The notes beneath the pieces are model-generated. The model was not told the origin of the DNA and searched no databases. It saw only the letters and a list, made by a program, of their open reading frames with translations. From Brevibacillus laterosporus DSM 25 (GTDB taxonomy: Bacteria > Bacillota > Bacilli > Brevibacillales > Brevibacillaceae), in NCBI RefSeq assembly GCF_002706795.1, contig NZ_CP017705.1, positions 4,191,501 to 4,255,500 of the forward strand: a stretch of DNA of 64,000 nt, written 5' to 3'. Positions 36,866 through 46,166 of the stretch are shown in pieces. The position numbers and the translations under genes were made by a program. Every line of letters begins with the position of its first letter. The stretch's first letter is position 1.

Positions 36866-37044
36866 CACAGTTGATTACTTGGAATTTGTATGGTTTTTCC
36901 AGTATCATCATATACTAATAGCTACTCTCACCTGCTTGAATTTTGGAAGACCACACGCCATTGGCGGGGTTTAATATATTTTGTTCACAGGTTGGCTTCA
37001 ATAACACTTACATGTCAATGTTGGCATTCGAGGAGGTTTGTTCA

Positions 37045-38133
37045 ATGGTCGATGGCACAGATAACAACGTAAGTCTAACAGATGTTCAAACTCTGTCCGT
37101 AGGGGACATTGTGAAGGCAAAAGTGACAAAGGTAGAAGAAAAACAAGTATTGGTCGATGTAGGCTACAAATATGATGGTCTTATCCCAATCAGTGAGCTT
37201 TCTGGTCTTCATGTAGAAAAAACTTCTGATATCGTTTCAGAAGGCGACGAGTTTACTGTAAAAGTAACAAAACTGAATGAAGAAAAAGAAGAGCTGGTTG
37301 TTTCTAAAAAAGCAATTGATGCTCAAATTGCATGGGAAGAACTGGCTAAGAAGCAAGAAAACAATGAAACGATCGAAGCAGAAGTTAAAGACGTCGTAAA
37401 AGGTGGACTTGTAGTTGATGTAGGTCTACGTGGATTTATCCCTGCTTCTATGGTAGAGCGTCATTTCGTAGAGGATTTTAGCGACTACAAAGGACGTACG
37501 CTTACTCTAAAAGTTATGGAATTGGATCAAGAAAAGAACAAGGTGATCCTTTCTCATAAAGCTGTTTTAGAAGAAGAATCCAAAGCAAGCAAAGGTAAAG
37601 TATTGGACAGCATCGAAGTAGGAAATATCCTCGATGGTACTGTACAACGTTTGACTGATTTTGGCGTATTTGTTGATATTGGTGGCGTAGACGGGCTTGT
37701 TCATGTGTCTGAATTAGCTTGGAAGCATGTAGATAAACCTGCTGATGTAGTAAAAGAAGGCGACAAGGTTAAAGTGAAGGTTCTGAAGGTGGATAAGGAA
37801 AATGAGCGCATCAGCTTGAGTATGAAAGAAGCGCAACCAGGTCCTTACCATGATATTGCTGAGAAGTTCAAAAAAGGTGACGTGGTTTCTGGTACGGTGA
37901 AGCGTTTAACTGGCTTTGGTGCATTTGTAGAGATTGCTCCTCACGTAGAAGGCTTGGTGCATATCTCACAAATCGCGAATCGCCGTGTGAAATCGCCTAG
38001 CGAAGTATTAAAAGAAGGGCAAGAAGTAAATGTAAAAGTCCTTGAAATCAATCCTGCTGAGCAACGTGTAAGCTTAAGTATTCGTGCGGTTGAAGAAGAT
38101 CGTGACGAGGAAGCAGAACGTTCTATCTCGTAA
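37045..38133 (+). CDS. S1-domain RNA-binding protein (ribosomal protein S1 homologue)
   Basis: This 362-residue protein has four S1 domains, with repeat cores such as VDVGYKYDGLIPISEL, VDVGLRGFIPASMV, FVDIGGVDGLVHVSEL and FVEIAPHVEGLVHISQ. It matches YpfD/RpsA of Firmicutes. ATG 37045 has GAGGAGG at 37030-37036; an upstream in-frame ATG is unlikely. The last residues after EEDRDEEAER appear frame-shifted: the +1 frame runs open to 38227 and ends LGDLFGDLRDKLK, resembling the conserved C-terminal tail of S1 homologues in related bacteria, so the intact protein is probably about 31 residues longer. Confidence 0.9.
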   Translation: MVDGTDNNVSLTDVQTLSVGDIVKAKVTKVEEKQVLVDVGYKYDGLIPISELSGLHVEKTSDIVSEGDEFTVKVTKLNEEKEELVVSKKAIDAQIAWEELAKKQENNETIEAEVKDVVKGGLVVDVGLRGFIPASMVERHFVEDFSDYKGRTLTLKVMELDQEKNKVILSHKAVLEEESKASKGKVLDSIEVGNILDGTVQRLTDFGVFVDIGGVDGLVHVSELAWKHVDKPADVVKEGDKVKVKVLKVDKENERISLSMKEAQPGPYHDIAEKFKKGDVVSGTVKRLTGFGAFVEIAPHVEGLVHISQIANRRVKSPSEVLKEGQEVNVKVLEINPAEQRVSLSIRAVEEDRDEEAERSIS

Positions 38134-38250
38134 GGAACTCCAACAATATACACAAGATAACAATCAACAGGGTATGGGTGTGACGCTGGGAGACTTATTC
38201 GGCGACCTACGAGACAAGCTAAAATAAACTCGTAAATACCGTTATATAGT

Positions 38251-38309
38251 AAAGAAGAGGCAAGCGCTCGTTAATCATTACGATTAATGGAGTGGCTTGC
38301 CTCTTCTTT
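38251..38309 (+). terminator. Hairpin terminator after S1 gene
   Basis: 15-bp arms AAAGAAGAGGCAAGC and GCTTGCCTCTTCTTT with an inner GATTAA/TTAATC helix; only a short T run follows. Confidence 0.7.
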
Positions 38310-38406
38310 AGTAGATTTTGTCAAATGGGGTTACTAGTCCAACATCTGAGTCATACTAGGATTACTTACCTATTAAGCCTATGTTAACTAATGAAGGTGT
38401 TGTCAG

Positions 38407-39063
38407 ATGAATGATGGAACAATGGCCATGATAGTAGAGTGGACGCTACTATGTGTGGTATGGATGGGACTTACTGATCGGTTTTTACATCACATGGGAT
38501 GGAAGCGCTCAACTGCATTGATGGTTCTAACAGCTTTTCTTATTACAAGTTACAGTGAGTGGCGGCTTTTTATTCTACCTGTAGAAGTAAATGTGAGCGG
38601 AATGCTTCTCCCATTATTGATAGGGGGGGGCTTATGGTACCATCTCAAAAAGAAGCGGCGGAAGTATATGATGACTAGTGCTATATTGATGGCATTTGCT
38701 CTGATTTTGTTGCGTAAATTGTTTTTTTGGGACCCTGTACTTTTATTCATCGATGAGGTGATGATTTTACCAGTACTTTGTGTAATTTTGTGCTTTATTG
38801 TGACAAGGCATGCTACCTATCATTGGTTTTTACTGTGTGTTGCTTTTCCATTATCAGATGCGTTCTATCAGGCTTCCTTTCTTTCCCTAACAGAGCGTTG
38901 CGTAATTGGTGGAGAATACCAGCAAGATTTATTTTGGGCGTCATTTACTTTGTTATCAGGCTGTTATCTGGTTATTCAATTGCTCCAGAAGACCGGTATG
39001 CTCTTGCGTACACGAATTGCCCCTTTGATTCGGTTTAAATCAAAATCTCCTACGAACAGGTGA
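38407..39063 (+). CDS. yphA: YphA-like membrane protein
   Basis: The 218-residue product is almost entirely hydrophobic with about six or seven predicted helices and a basic C terminus. It corresponds in place to B. subtilis YphA, upstream of the YIEGIA gene. No catalytic motif is visible and the function is unknown. The ATG has AAGGTGTTGTCAG in front. It is 7 bases from the next gene. Confidence 0.7.
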   Translation: MNDGTMAMIVEWTLLCVVWMGLTDRFLHHMGWKRSTALMVLTAFLITSYSEWRLFILPVEVNVSGMLLPLLIGGGLWYHLKKKRRKYMMTSAILMAFALILLRKLFFWDPVLLFIDEVMILPVLCVILCFIVTRHATYHWFLLCVAFPLSDAFYQASFLSLTERCVIGGEYQQDLFWASFTLLSGCYLVIQLLQKTGMLLRTRIAPLIRFKSKSPTNR

Positions 39064-39070
39064 ACAACTT

Positions 39071-39985
39071 ATGATCAAAGAATTGCTTTCAAATGAGTAT
39101 GTCGTTCCTCTTTTGATTGGAATTGCTGCTGGGATTGTCACACGCCTGTATTTACTCCAGACTGATTATCGGCAATATCCTACCTATCCTCATGGGAAGC
39201 TCATTCATGTAGCATTAGGGATTATTGCCTCCGGATTGGGGGCGGTTGCGGTACCTTCCTTTTTAAAAGAGGATTACACGGCTATTACGTTTTTGGCACT
39301 TGCTGCTCAACAGTTTAGGGATGTTCGTAACATGGAACGAGCAACTTTGACAGAAATCGATAAGCACGAGCTGGTTCCACGAGGTGGGAGTTATATTGAA
39401 GGAATTGCGATGGTCTTCGAAGGGCGTAATTACATGGTTATTTTCTCTGCATTTTGTACTACGTTTGCAACTGTGCTGTTCAATTGGTACGGAGGGGTAT
39501 TGGTAGGTATCTTGGTTTTGATGATTTCTCGCTTATTCAAATCGGGAAAGTCATTGAAATACATAGCGGATGTAGTACCGTCAGTCATTCGTCTCGATGA
39601 CGTGCATTTATATGTAGACGACATCTATATGATGAATGTGGGCTCCCCCGAGGCTCAGGCTATCATAAGGGAACGAGGTGTAGGTTATATACTAATTCCT
39701 AAAAATGCCAATGCGAAGGTAACTATTGCACATCCAGGACAACGCCAGGCAATTATTCATGATGCCTCAACTATTCTAGGCATTTATTCAGACGAAGGTG
39801 AGCCCTCTCTTACTCCACTTGTAAAACGAGATCTGAAAACGGGGCGCATGGGGATTTTCCTGTTACCATATGAGCAAGGAATTGAAAAAGGTAAAAGTGT
39901 ACTTGAAAATACGCCTGTTATTGAAAGTGCCATTCGCATGCCGAGTGAAGCAAAGGTAAATCAGCCAAAGGGGAGTTCATCATGA
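39071..39985 (+). CDS. YIEGIA-domain membrane protein
   Basis: This 304-residue protein has the family-naming GGSYIEGIA motif (residues 98-106), N-terminal membrane helices and a cytoplasmic C-terminal region. It corresponds to B. subtilis YphB/SeaA, linked to spore envelope formation. It overlaps the next ORF by 4 bases (ATGA), a sign of coupled translation with its small partner. Confidence 0.85.
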   Translation: MIKELLSNEYVVPLLIGIAAGIVTRLYLLQTDYRQYPTYPHGKLIHVALGIIASGLGAVAVPSFLKEDYTAITFLALAAQQFRDVRNMERATLTEIDKHELVPRGGSYIEGIAMVFEGRNYMVIFSAFCTTFATVLFNWYGGVLVGILVLMISRLFKSGKSLKYIADVVPSVIRLDDVHLYVDDIYMMNVGSPEAQAIIRERGVGYILIPKNANAKVTIAHPGQRQAIIHDASTILGIYSDEGEPSLTPLVKRDLKTGRMGIFLLPYEQGIEKGKSVLENTPVIESAIRMPSEAKVNQPKGSSS

Positions 39986-40164
39986 GTGCTGGTATTCTGG
40001 CGATCATTTCAACAAGAAAAGGGGATATAGCAGGTGGAGCCCCTATCTTTTTTGCTAAGGATAGTAAGGAGATGCAAGATATCGCGTTTACACTAGAAAA
40101 AATAACAGATGCAATGATTCATCAAATTACACCAGAAATCCTGGTCATTGTTAGGCACAAGTAG
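39982..40164 (+). CDS. Small capping-subunit partner of YIEGIA protein
   Basis: A 60-residue soluble protein beginning MSAGILAIISTRKGDIAGG. Short proteins of this sort regularly follow YIEGIA genes and are annotated as a capping complex subunit. GGGGAGTTCATC precedes ATG 39982, which overlaps the stop of the upstream gene. Molecular function is unknown. Confidence 0.75.
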   Translation: MSAGILAIISTRKGDIAGGAPIFFAKDSKEMQDIAFTLEKITDAMIHQITPEILVIVRHK

Positions 40165-40219
40165 AATATGGTATGATTAGTAGATGAAATAAGCTAGCAG
40201 AGAGAGAGTGTTGTGTAGT

Positions 40220-41533
40220 ATGGGATTACCAGTAGTTGCAATCGTAGGCCGCCCAAATGTGGGTAAGTCAACGATCTTTAATCGATTGATCGGCGAAAGA
40301 GTTGCTATAGTAGAAGACAAGCCAGGTGTTACACGTGACCGTTTATATGCAAAAGGTGAATGGCTAAATCGTGAATTTCACGTGATTGATACAGGCGGAA
40401 TAGAGTTTGCTGAGACAGATCAAATTTTAACGCAAATGCGCTATCAAGCAGAGTTGGCTATTGATGAGGCGGATGTTATCATTTTGATCGTTGATGTACG
40501 TGCTGGAGTGACGGATGCTGATTTGAATGTAGCTCGTATGTTAAACCGGACAGGTAAGCCAATTGTATTAGCTGTTAACAAAGTAGATAATTTCGAGATG
40601 CGTAATGATATTTATGAGTTTTATCAGCTGGGCGTAGGTGAGCCATTCCCGATCTCAGGATCACATGGTCTTGGCTTAGGTGATATGCTAGATGAAGTTT
40701 TCCATCACCTGCCTCCTGTGGATGAAGAGGAGAAACGCGATGATGTGATTCGTGTGTCTATCATTGGTCGTCCTAATGTAGGAAAATCTTCTCTAACCAA
40801 TGCAATCTTAGGTGAAGAGCGTGTTATTGTCAGTGAAATAGCAGGAACAACACGTGATGCCATCGATACGCCGTTTGAACGTGATGGTCAGGAGTACGTG
40901 CTGGTAGATACAGCTGGCATGCGTAAAAAAGGCAAAGTGTACGAGGGTACAGAGAAGTATAGCGTAATGCGTGCACTTAAAGCGATAGAGGATTCTGACG
41001 TTGTACTGGTGGTAATTAATGGGGAAGAAGGCATCATCGAGCAAGATAAGAAGATTGCTGGATATGCACATGAAGCTGGTCGCGGAGTTATCATTGTAGT
41101 GAACAAATGGGACGCTTTGGAAAAAGACGATAAAACCATGCAACGTTTTACGGAATTGATCCGTGAAGAGTTCAAGTACTTGTCGTATGCACCAATTCTC
41201 TATGTTTCTGCGAAGACAAAACAACGTGTTCATACCATTTTATCTAAAGTAAATGCTGTGGCAGATTCACATTCGATGCGTGTGAATACGTCAGTCTTAA
41301 ATGATTTGATTACGGATGCTACTATCATGGCACCTCCGCCAACAGACAGAGGAAAACGCCTTAAAATCAATTATACGACACAGGTTGCTGTCAAACCACC
41401 AACGTTTATTGTGTTTGTAAATGACCCTGAGTTAATGCATTTCTCCTATGAAAGATATTTAGAAAATAAAATTCGCGGAGCGTTTGAATTTGAAGGAACG
41501 CCAATCCGTATTTTAACCCGTAAGAAAACATAG
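40220..41533 (+). CDS. der: Ribosome biogenesis GTPase Der (EngA)
   Basis: Der is an essential double-GTPase for 50S subunit assembly. The product has two G domains, each with GRPNVGKS, DTxG and NKxD boxes (NKVDN; NKWDA), and a C-terminal KH-like domain ending [16 protein letters not shown] 40220 gives 437 residues; in-frame GTG 40208 and TTG 40211 lie nearer the AGAGAGAG purine stretch and cannot be excluded. It precedes plsY by 15 bases. Confidence 0.95.
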   Translation: MGLPVVAIVGRPNVGKSTIFNRLIGERVAIVEDKPGVTRDRLYAKGEWLNREFHVIDTGGIEFAETDQILTQMRYQAELAIDEADVIILIVDVRAGVTDADLNVARMLNRTGKPIVLAVNKVDNFEMRNDIYEFYQLGVGEPFPISGSHGLGLGDMLDEVFHHLPPVDEEEKRDDVIRVSIIGRPNVGKSSLTNAILGEERVIVSEIAGTTRDAIDTPFERDGQEYVLVDTAGMRKKGKVYEGTEKYSVMRALKAIEDSDVVLVVINGEEGIIEQDKKIAGYAHEAGRGVIIVVNKWDALEKDDKTMQRFTELIREEFKYLSYAPILYVSAKTKQRVHTILSKVNAVADSHSMRVNTSVLNDLITDATIMAPPPTDRGKRLKINYTTQVAVKPPTFIVFVNDPELMHFSYERYLENKIRGAFEFEGTPIRILTRKKT

Positions 41534-41548
41534 GGAGTGGAGAATGCA

Positions 41549-42157
41549 ATGATGGTGTTGATTTCTCTAGTCATCAGTTATTTGCTCGGTTCCGTTAGTT
41601 TTAGTTATTTAGTTGCAAAAAAAGTAGCGGGTATTGACATCCGAAGCCATGGTAGTGGGAATGCTGGAGCGACTAATACGCTTCGTGTACTCGGTAAAGG
41701 CCCCGCGATTCTGGTTCTACTATTGGATCTATTAAAAGGCGTGCTAGCCATGTACGTAACTCATTGGCTTACTGATGGAGATGCTGTGGCGTATGCTTTT
41801 TCTGGAATATTAGCGATCGTTGGCCACAATTGGCCCATTTTTTATGGATTCCGTGGCGGCAAAGGCATTGCTACAACTGTTGGGGTAGCACTGGCCTTAT
41901 CGCCACTAGCATTTTTGATTTGTACGATTCTGACTATTATCTGTATTGCTATTACCAAGTATGTCTCTGTAGGATCGTTGCTTTTTGTTACATTATTTCC
42001 TATATTGATTTGGTTTTTTAAACAGGACATTTATGTTTTCTGGATTACCTTAGCCATTCCTGCATTGGCTTATTATCGGCATTATTCCAATCTGGTTAAT
42101 CTATGGAACGGAACAGAGCGTAAACTTGGTGATAAATCGAATAGGAAACTAAGCTGA
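41549..42157 (+). CDS. plsY: Glycerol-3-phosphate acyltransferase PlsY
   Basis: PlsY transfers the acyl group from acyl-phosphate to glycerol-3-phosphate, the first step of phospholipid synthesis with PlsX. The 202-residue membrane protein has the three conserved loops: GSGNAGATNTLR, KG near GKGPAILVL, and GGKGIATTVG. ATG 41549 with GGAG 6 bases upstream is preferred over GTG 41537. It is followed directly by gpsA, which makes its substrate. Confidence 0.93.
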   Translation: MMVLISLVISYLLGSVSFSYLVAKKVAGIDIRSHGSGNAGATNTLRVLGKGPAILVLLLDLLKGVLAMYVTHWLTDGDAVAYAFSGILAIVGHNWPIFYGFRGGKGIATTVGVALALSPLAFLICTILTIICIAITKYVSVGSLLFVTLFPILIWFFKQDIYVFWITLAIPALAYYRHYSNLVNLWNGTERKLGDKSNRKLS

Positions 42158-42169
42158 GTGGAGGGAAGA

Positions 42170-43204
42170 ATGTTGACCAAGCGCATAGCAGTGATTGGAG
42201 CAGGCAGTTGGGGTACCGCCCTAGCTTCAGTCTGTGCAGCGAATGATTTTCAGGTGACATTATGGGTTCGTGATCAAAAGAATGCACATGAAATCAACAT
42301 AAACCATACCAACGAAAAATACTTATCAGGCATTACCTTGCCTGACACGATCGTGGCAGAAACGAACCTACAACAAGTTGTTACAGGGCAGACTGCCATT
42401 ATTCTGGCATTGCCTTCAAAAGCGATGCGAGAGGTAGTAAAGCAAATATCTCCGTGGCTAAACTCAGATGTGACGATTATCCATGCAACGAAAGGCTTTG
42501 AGCTAGAGAGCTTAAAACGCATGTCAGAGGTGATCAGAGAAGAGGTACCTAAAGAGATTGGCGATCGCGTTGTTGTATTAACAGGACCAAGTCATGCTGA
42601 AGAAGTGATTCAAAAATCACCAACAACAGTCGTTGTAGCTTCTGAATGTGAAGAAAGCATGCTAAAAGCCCAAGATATATTGATGAATTCTTACTTCCGT
42701 GTCTATACAAACCCTGACATGATTGGTGCTGAAATTGCAGGTGCATTAAAAAATATTATTGCGCTCGGAGCAGGTCTTAGCGATGGATTAGGTTATGGGG
42801 ACAATGCAAAAGCTGCATTGTTAACCCGTGGTTTGGCCGAAATAGGGCGTTTAGGCGTAAAATTGGGTGCTAATCCGTTAACGTTTGCGGGGCTTGCAGG
42901 AGTAGGAGACTTGGTGGTGACGTGTACCAGTAAGCACAGTCGTAACTGGCGAGCTGGCTATATGCTGGGTCAAGGAAAAAATCTTGATGAAGTACTTGCT
43001 CATATGGGAATGGTTGTCGAAGGTGTGCGCACCACTAAGGCTGCAAAAGCACTAGCTGAGAGAGAAGGCGTAGACATGCCAATTACCAAGGTGTTTTTTC
43101 AGGTCTTCTTTGGAGACTGTTCCCCACGTCAGGCGGTAGAAGAGCTGATGGGGCGAGGACGTAGACTTGAACTAGAAGATATCGTTCGCTATAAAGATAA
43201 ATAG
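42170..43204 (+). CDS. gpsA: NAD(P)-dependent glycerol-3-phosphate dehydrogenase
   Basis: GpsA reduces dihydroxyacetone phosphate to sn-glycerol-3-phosphate. The 344-residue enzyme has GAGSWGTALA at the N terminus, the catalytic Lys region GALKNIIALGAGL, and GLAGVGDLVVTCTS. ATG 42170 is preceded by GGAGGG at 42160-42165. It forms an operon-like unit with der and plsY, as in many Firmicutes. Confidence 0.95.
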   Translation: MLTKRIAVIGAGSWGTALASVCAANDFQVTLWVRDQKNAHEININHTNEKYLSGITLPDTIVAETNLQQVVTGQTAIILALPSKAMREVVKQISPWLNSDVTIIHATKGFELESLKRMSEVIREEVPKEIGDRVVVLTGPSHAEEVIQKSPTTVVVASECEESMLKAQDILMNSYFRVYTNPDMIGAEIAGALKNIIALGAGLSDGLGYGDNAKAALLTRGLAEIGRLGVKLGANPLTFAGLAGVGDLVVTCTSKHSRNWRAGYMLGQGKNLDEVLAHMGMVVEGVRTTKAAKALAEREGVDMPITKVFFQVFFGDCSPRQAVEELMGRGRRLELEDIVRYKDK

Positions 43205-43287
43205 GCATTACACCATTTTTGCTCCTGCTTCATACTCTAAAGAGAGTACCCATTGTTATGAATGGGACGTATGAGGAGGAGTTACAC

Positions 43288-43551
43288 ATGAATAAGCGTA
43301 TATCTAGAAGTTTGTTGAGCAAGTTAACGGGCAAGACTAACGTTGATCAATCACAGTTGTTTCAACTCGCTAGTTCTTTTAATAAAGAGGATATACAAGA
43401 CGAGAAGAAGCTACGTCAGCTAATCAAAATGGTTTCCATGATGAGTGGAGTAGCAATTAGTCCAGAAAAGGAAGAAGAGATTATGGGAATGGTTCAAAAT
43501 GGTTCCTTTAATCCGGATGATCTCTCTGGCATGCTTGATAAAATGAAATAG
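43288..43551 (+). CDS. Stage VI sporulation protein F-like
   Basis: The 87-residue product has a helical N terminus, DEKKLRQLIKMVSMMSG, and a C terminus NPDDLSGMLDKMK; this resembles the SpoVIF/YjcC family of spore coat assembly proteins. ATG 43288 follows GAGGAGGAG; an in-frame upstream start exists but extends into a region with no family resemblance. Assignment is by resemblance only. Confidence 0.65.
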   Translation: MNKRISRSLLSKLTGKTNVDQSQLFQLASSFNKEDIQDEKKLRQLIKMVSMMSGVAISPEKEEEIMGMVQNGSFNPDDLSGMLDKMK

Positions 43552-43666
43552 GCCCCTTTTACTCATAAATGGGCCATTGCGTCAGTTCCCAGCCTTCTAC
43601 AATCACATAGAGTAAAATAGGAACAATCATGGCTCTACAGGGACATGGCTGCTCTATCCAATTAAG

Positions 43667-43698
43667 AAAAAAAGAGGGGATATTACCCCTCTTTTTTT
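43667..43698. terminator. Bidirectional intrinsic terminator
   Basis: AAAAAAAGAGGGG pairs with CCCCTCTTTTTTT across a 6-base loop. It can stop transcription from both the sporulation gene and the convergent gene, whose stop codon lies in the loop. Confidence 0.85.
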
Positions 43699-44249
43699 CG
43701 TTTACCAGAATCGTTCGATGATTGAGTTAGAAGACTTTGCACTAACGGTGATTGCAACAAGCCCAACAATTGTCCGATGTCTAGTCCGCTAAAAGGGTTT
43801 GACGTATTTTCCTGAACAGGGGCTTCCTCTTCAATCTCCTCCTCGTCCTCAAAAAGGAAGGCAGACTCATGTTGTTGTTTTTTCTGAGGAGGTATTTCAC
43901 TCGCTGTTTTTACGTTCTCTGTTTTATTTACCTTCTTGAATGAATCCAACATCTCCATCGCACCAAAGATCGATTCCATTGTATCTTCCATTTGGCGAAT
44001 TGTTGTACTAATTCCTTTAATGTTACTTCTCACCTTGGTGACAGAAGTACGCAGGTCAAGATTACTGAGGATGTCTAGAGATGGCAGCTTTGATAAGAGC
44101 CCCTTTTTCTGAGAAATTTCTTTCACTACAGGTTCTTGTACAGCAATATTTACATTTCCTTTTGCTTTTGCTTTGGCTTTATTGGCACTCGGACGAGAAG
44201 GTTTTTTATTAATGGTGACGTAAGGATTTCGCCATTTTCGCTTACTCAT
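43683..44249 (-). CDS. Hypothetical 188-aa basic protein
   Basis: I do not recognise a defined family. The N-terminal third is Lys/Ala-rich and positively charged (NKAKAKAKGNV), the middle has a helical TKVRSNIKGISTTIRQMED segment, and the rest is Glu-rich then ends FSGLDIGQLLGLLQSPLVQ, a short repeat-like motif. There is no signal peptide. The layout (basic start, low-complexity acid stretch, coiled helices) resembles small spore-coat or envelope proteins; this is a guess from the neighbouring sporulation genes. GGAGGGAGCTAC precedes the ATG. Confidence 0.6.
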   Translation of the reverse strand: MSKRKWRNPYVTINKKPSRPSANKAKAKAKGNVNIAVQEPVVKEISQKKGLLSKLPSLDILSNLDLRTSVTKVRSNIKGISTTIRQMEDTMESIFGAMEMLDSFKKVNKTENVKTASEIPPQKKQQHESAFLFEDEEEIEEEAPVQENTSNPFSGLDIGQLLGLLQSPLVQSLLTQSSNDSGKRKKEG

Positions 44250-44374
44250 GTAGCTCCCTCCAAATGGGCGTGGATTATCTCAATATCATATGCCACTGCT
44301 CTTAAATAGGTTCGTGCCCCGGATAATTATGCTATAATCAGGCTAAAAAGAAAAAGTAAAGGACGCAGAAGAAT

Positions 44375-44563
44375 ATGTACATTGACCCCATGACTAAAAT
44401 GAATATTTCGCTTCTTGCGATTTTTCTTATGTTTGTGTGCAATTTACTCTTGTTATTCTCACGGAAAAAAGCGGGGACATTCCTAGGTATTATTCTTAAA
44501 ATCTTGGCATTTCTCATGCTGTTGATTGTGTTTGGTATGATTTTAATCGTATTGCTAGTCTAG
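44375..44563 (+). CDS. yphE: YphE-like DUF2768 membrane protein
   Basis: This 62-residue protein has two hydrophobic helices separated by a basic turn (SRKKAG). It begins MYIDPMTKMNISL, typical of the small DUF2768 family, and holds the same place between gpsA and yphF as in B. subtilis. Function is unknown. Confidence 0.75.
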   Translation: MYIDPMTKMNISLLAIFLMFVCNLLLLFSRKKAGTFLGIILKILAFLMLLIVFGMILIVLLV

Positions 44564-44574
44564 GAGATGATAGA

Positions 44575-44874
44575 ATGAAAGAGTTGACATTAATTACTAA
44601 GCTGGGGACCACTCATGATGTAATAATCGAAAAAAATATGACTGTTGTAAAATTGGCAAAAAAAAATAAAATTCAATGGGGTCATGCATGCGAACGAGGT
44701 ATCTGCGCACAATGCCGCACCAAAGTTTTGGAGGGGGCAGAATTTCTTAATGAGGTCACAACAGAAGAGAAGCTACGTCTGAAAAAAGCAGAGCGTCAGG
44801 AGCATTATCGTTTGGGGTGCCAAATCCAAGTGCACGAAGAGGGAGCCATTCGGTTGTGGCATGTCCCATACTAA
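44575..44874 (+). CDS. 2Fe-2S ferredoxin-type protein (1)
   Basis: The 99-residue product has a plant-type [2Fe-2S] fold with ligands CERGICAQC and a distal Cys in LGCQI, i.e. C-x4-C-x2-C and C about 35 residues on. It would be a soluble one-electron carrier; the partner is unknown. It follows yphE by 11 bases and is paralogous to the next gene. TAGGAGATGATAGA precedes the ATG. Confidence 0.8.
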   Translation: MKELTLITKLGTTHDVIIEKNMTVVKLAKKNKIQWGHACERGICAQCRTKVLEGAEFLNEVTTEEKLRLKKAERQEHYRLGCQIQVHEEGAIRLWHVPY

Positions 44875-44889
44875 AGTGAGGGAGCAAGA

Positions 44890-45234
44890 ATGCCAAAAGT
44901 AACATTTTTTCCAAGTAAAAAAACCATAAAAGCTCGTCCTGGACAAACAGTTCTGCAGCTCTCCCGAGTAGCTCGTGTAGCTATACCTACCCGTTGTGAT
45001 GGAAATGCAGCTTGTTTGTTATGCAAAGTAACGATTGAGAAGGGCACAGTCTCATCATTATCAGCTAGTGAAGAACGTAAACTATCAGAGCGTGATCGAG
45101 CGAGGGGAATACGTTTAGCTTGTCAAGCACGTGTGCTTGAAGAAGACCTTATTGTTCGTGTTCCTGAGTCCAGATTGAAATCAGTTGTGGAGAAAGCCTT
45201 GGAGCGTCAACGCCTCGAGGAGGAAGAATGGTAG
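44890..45234 (+). CDS. 2Fe-2S ferredoxin-type protein (2)
   Basis: The 114-residue product is a second [2Fe-2S] protein with CDGNAACLLC (C-x5-C-x2-C) and the fourth ligand in LACQARV. The extended loop between the first two ligands differs from its neighbour by one residue. A Glu/Arg-rich C-terminal helix (VVEKALERQRLEEEEW) is extra. GTGAGGGAGCAAG precedes the ATG. B. subtilis has no such pair between yphE and yphF. Confidence 0.8.
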   Translation: MPKVTFFPSKKTIKARPGQTVLQLSRVARVAIPTRCDGNAACLLCKVTIEKGTVSSLSASEERKLSERDRARGIRLACQARVLEEDLIVRVPESRLKSVVEKALERQRLEEEEW

Positions 45235-45244
45235 GAGGAACAGC

Positions 45245-45961
45245 ATGATTCAGAAGAAGGTTCAATTATTCACTCTTTTACTGTTGGTATCAAGTTTCGT
45301 AAGCGGTTGCTTATACCCAGCAGATCGGAAATCGGAGAATCAGGTGCCCCATCCGATGTATGTAGAACAAACACAAAAGGCAGTAGAGCAACTTCAAGAA
45401 CAATCTGGTATTTTACCTATTGTCACTAAGGATGCGTCAACGCCTTATTTTGAAAAGTATGAAGTGGATTTTACTAAGTTGGTCCCAAAGTACTTACCTG
45501 ATGCCCCAGCTAATGCTTTTGAAAAAGGAGGAAACTTTAAATACGTTTTGGTTGATGTGGAAGAGAAGCCACAGGTAAAACTCATCAATTTACCTACAGT
45601 TAGCACGGTAGCAGATGTGCAACAAGCTGTCATTCGCTATCAAATTTCTAATGATAAGCTACCTATTAAGGAGCACATTAGCAATGGGTATTTTTCAATT
45701 CGCTATGATCTTATAGGCATGAAGGAGCCCGTGATTAGTAGTCCGTATACACAAAATACTCTCTCATTAATTATGAATGCTAAAGGTGAAGTAGGGATTG
45801 ATTACGCCATTGATATCGCTACGCTATTACGTGAAAAGAAATGGAATGTACCAAAGGGAACAGATCCACGCTATGTATTAGCACGGGAAACATTTTTTGT
45901 GCCTGTGAAATCCTTTCCGTACAAACTGGTTAATCATGAACCTGAATTGTTAAAATTATAA
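45245..45961 (+). CDS. yphF: YphF-like lipoprotein
   Basis: The 238-residue product has a lipoprotein signal with lipobox VSGC (Cys22), so it should be anchored outside the membrane. It resembles B. subtilis YphF in size and location, just upstream of spoIVA. The function is unknown. ATG 45245 follows TAGGAGGAACAGC; the longer ORF overlapping the ferredoxin gene is not supported. Confidence 0.75.
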   Translation: MIQKKVQLFTLLLLVSSFVSGCLYPADRKSENQVPHPMYVEQTQKAVEQLQEQSGILPIVTKDASTPYFEKYEVDFTKLVPKYLPDAPANAFEKGGNFKYVLVDVEEKPQVKLINLPTVSTVADVQQAVIRYQISNDKLPIKEHISNGYFSIRYDLIGMKEPVISSPYTQNTLSLIMNAKGEVGIDYAIDIATLLREKKWNVPKGTDPRYVLARETFFVPVKSFPYKLVNHEPELLKL

Positions 45962-45996
45962 CTAAATAGTAGGAAATAAACGGGAATAATGAAATG

Positions 45997-46027
45997 GGCG
46001 TCTGCATATTGCAGGCGTCTTTTTTTA
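45997..46027 (+). terminator. Intrinsic terminator after yphF
   Basis: GGCGTCTGCA and TGCAGGCGTC form a hairpin with T7. Confidence 0.85.
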
Positions 46028-46112
46028 GTTCTAAAAATAGTATCTATTCATATATTGATACTGTCCACAACACTTGTACAAAAAAGATTATATAAAATAT
46101 TCGAAATCAGGG

Positions 46113-46138
46113 ATAAATGAGAAAAAGAGCCATAGATT
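46113..46138 (+). promoter_or_regulatory. spoIVA: Candidate sigma-E promoter for spoIVA
   Basis: ATA at 46113-46115 and CATAGATT at 46131-46138 match the sigma-E pattern ATA and CATANNNT with a 15-base spacing. Expected from the known mother-cell expression of spoIVA; the match is short. Confidence 0.4.
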
Positions 46139-46166
46139 TAAATAGACAATCACAAGGAGGTTTTCG

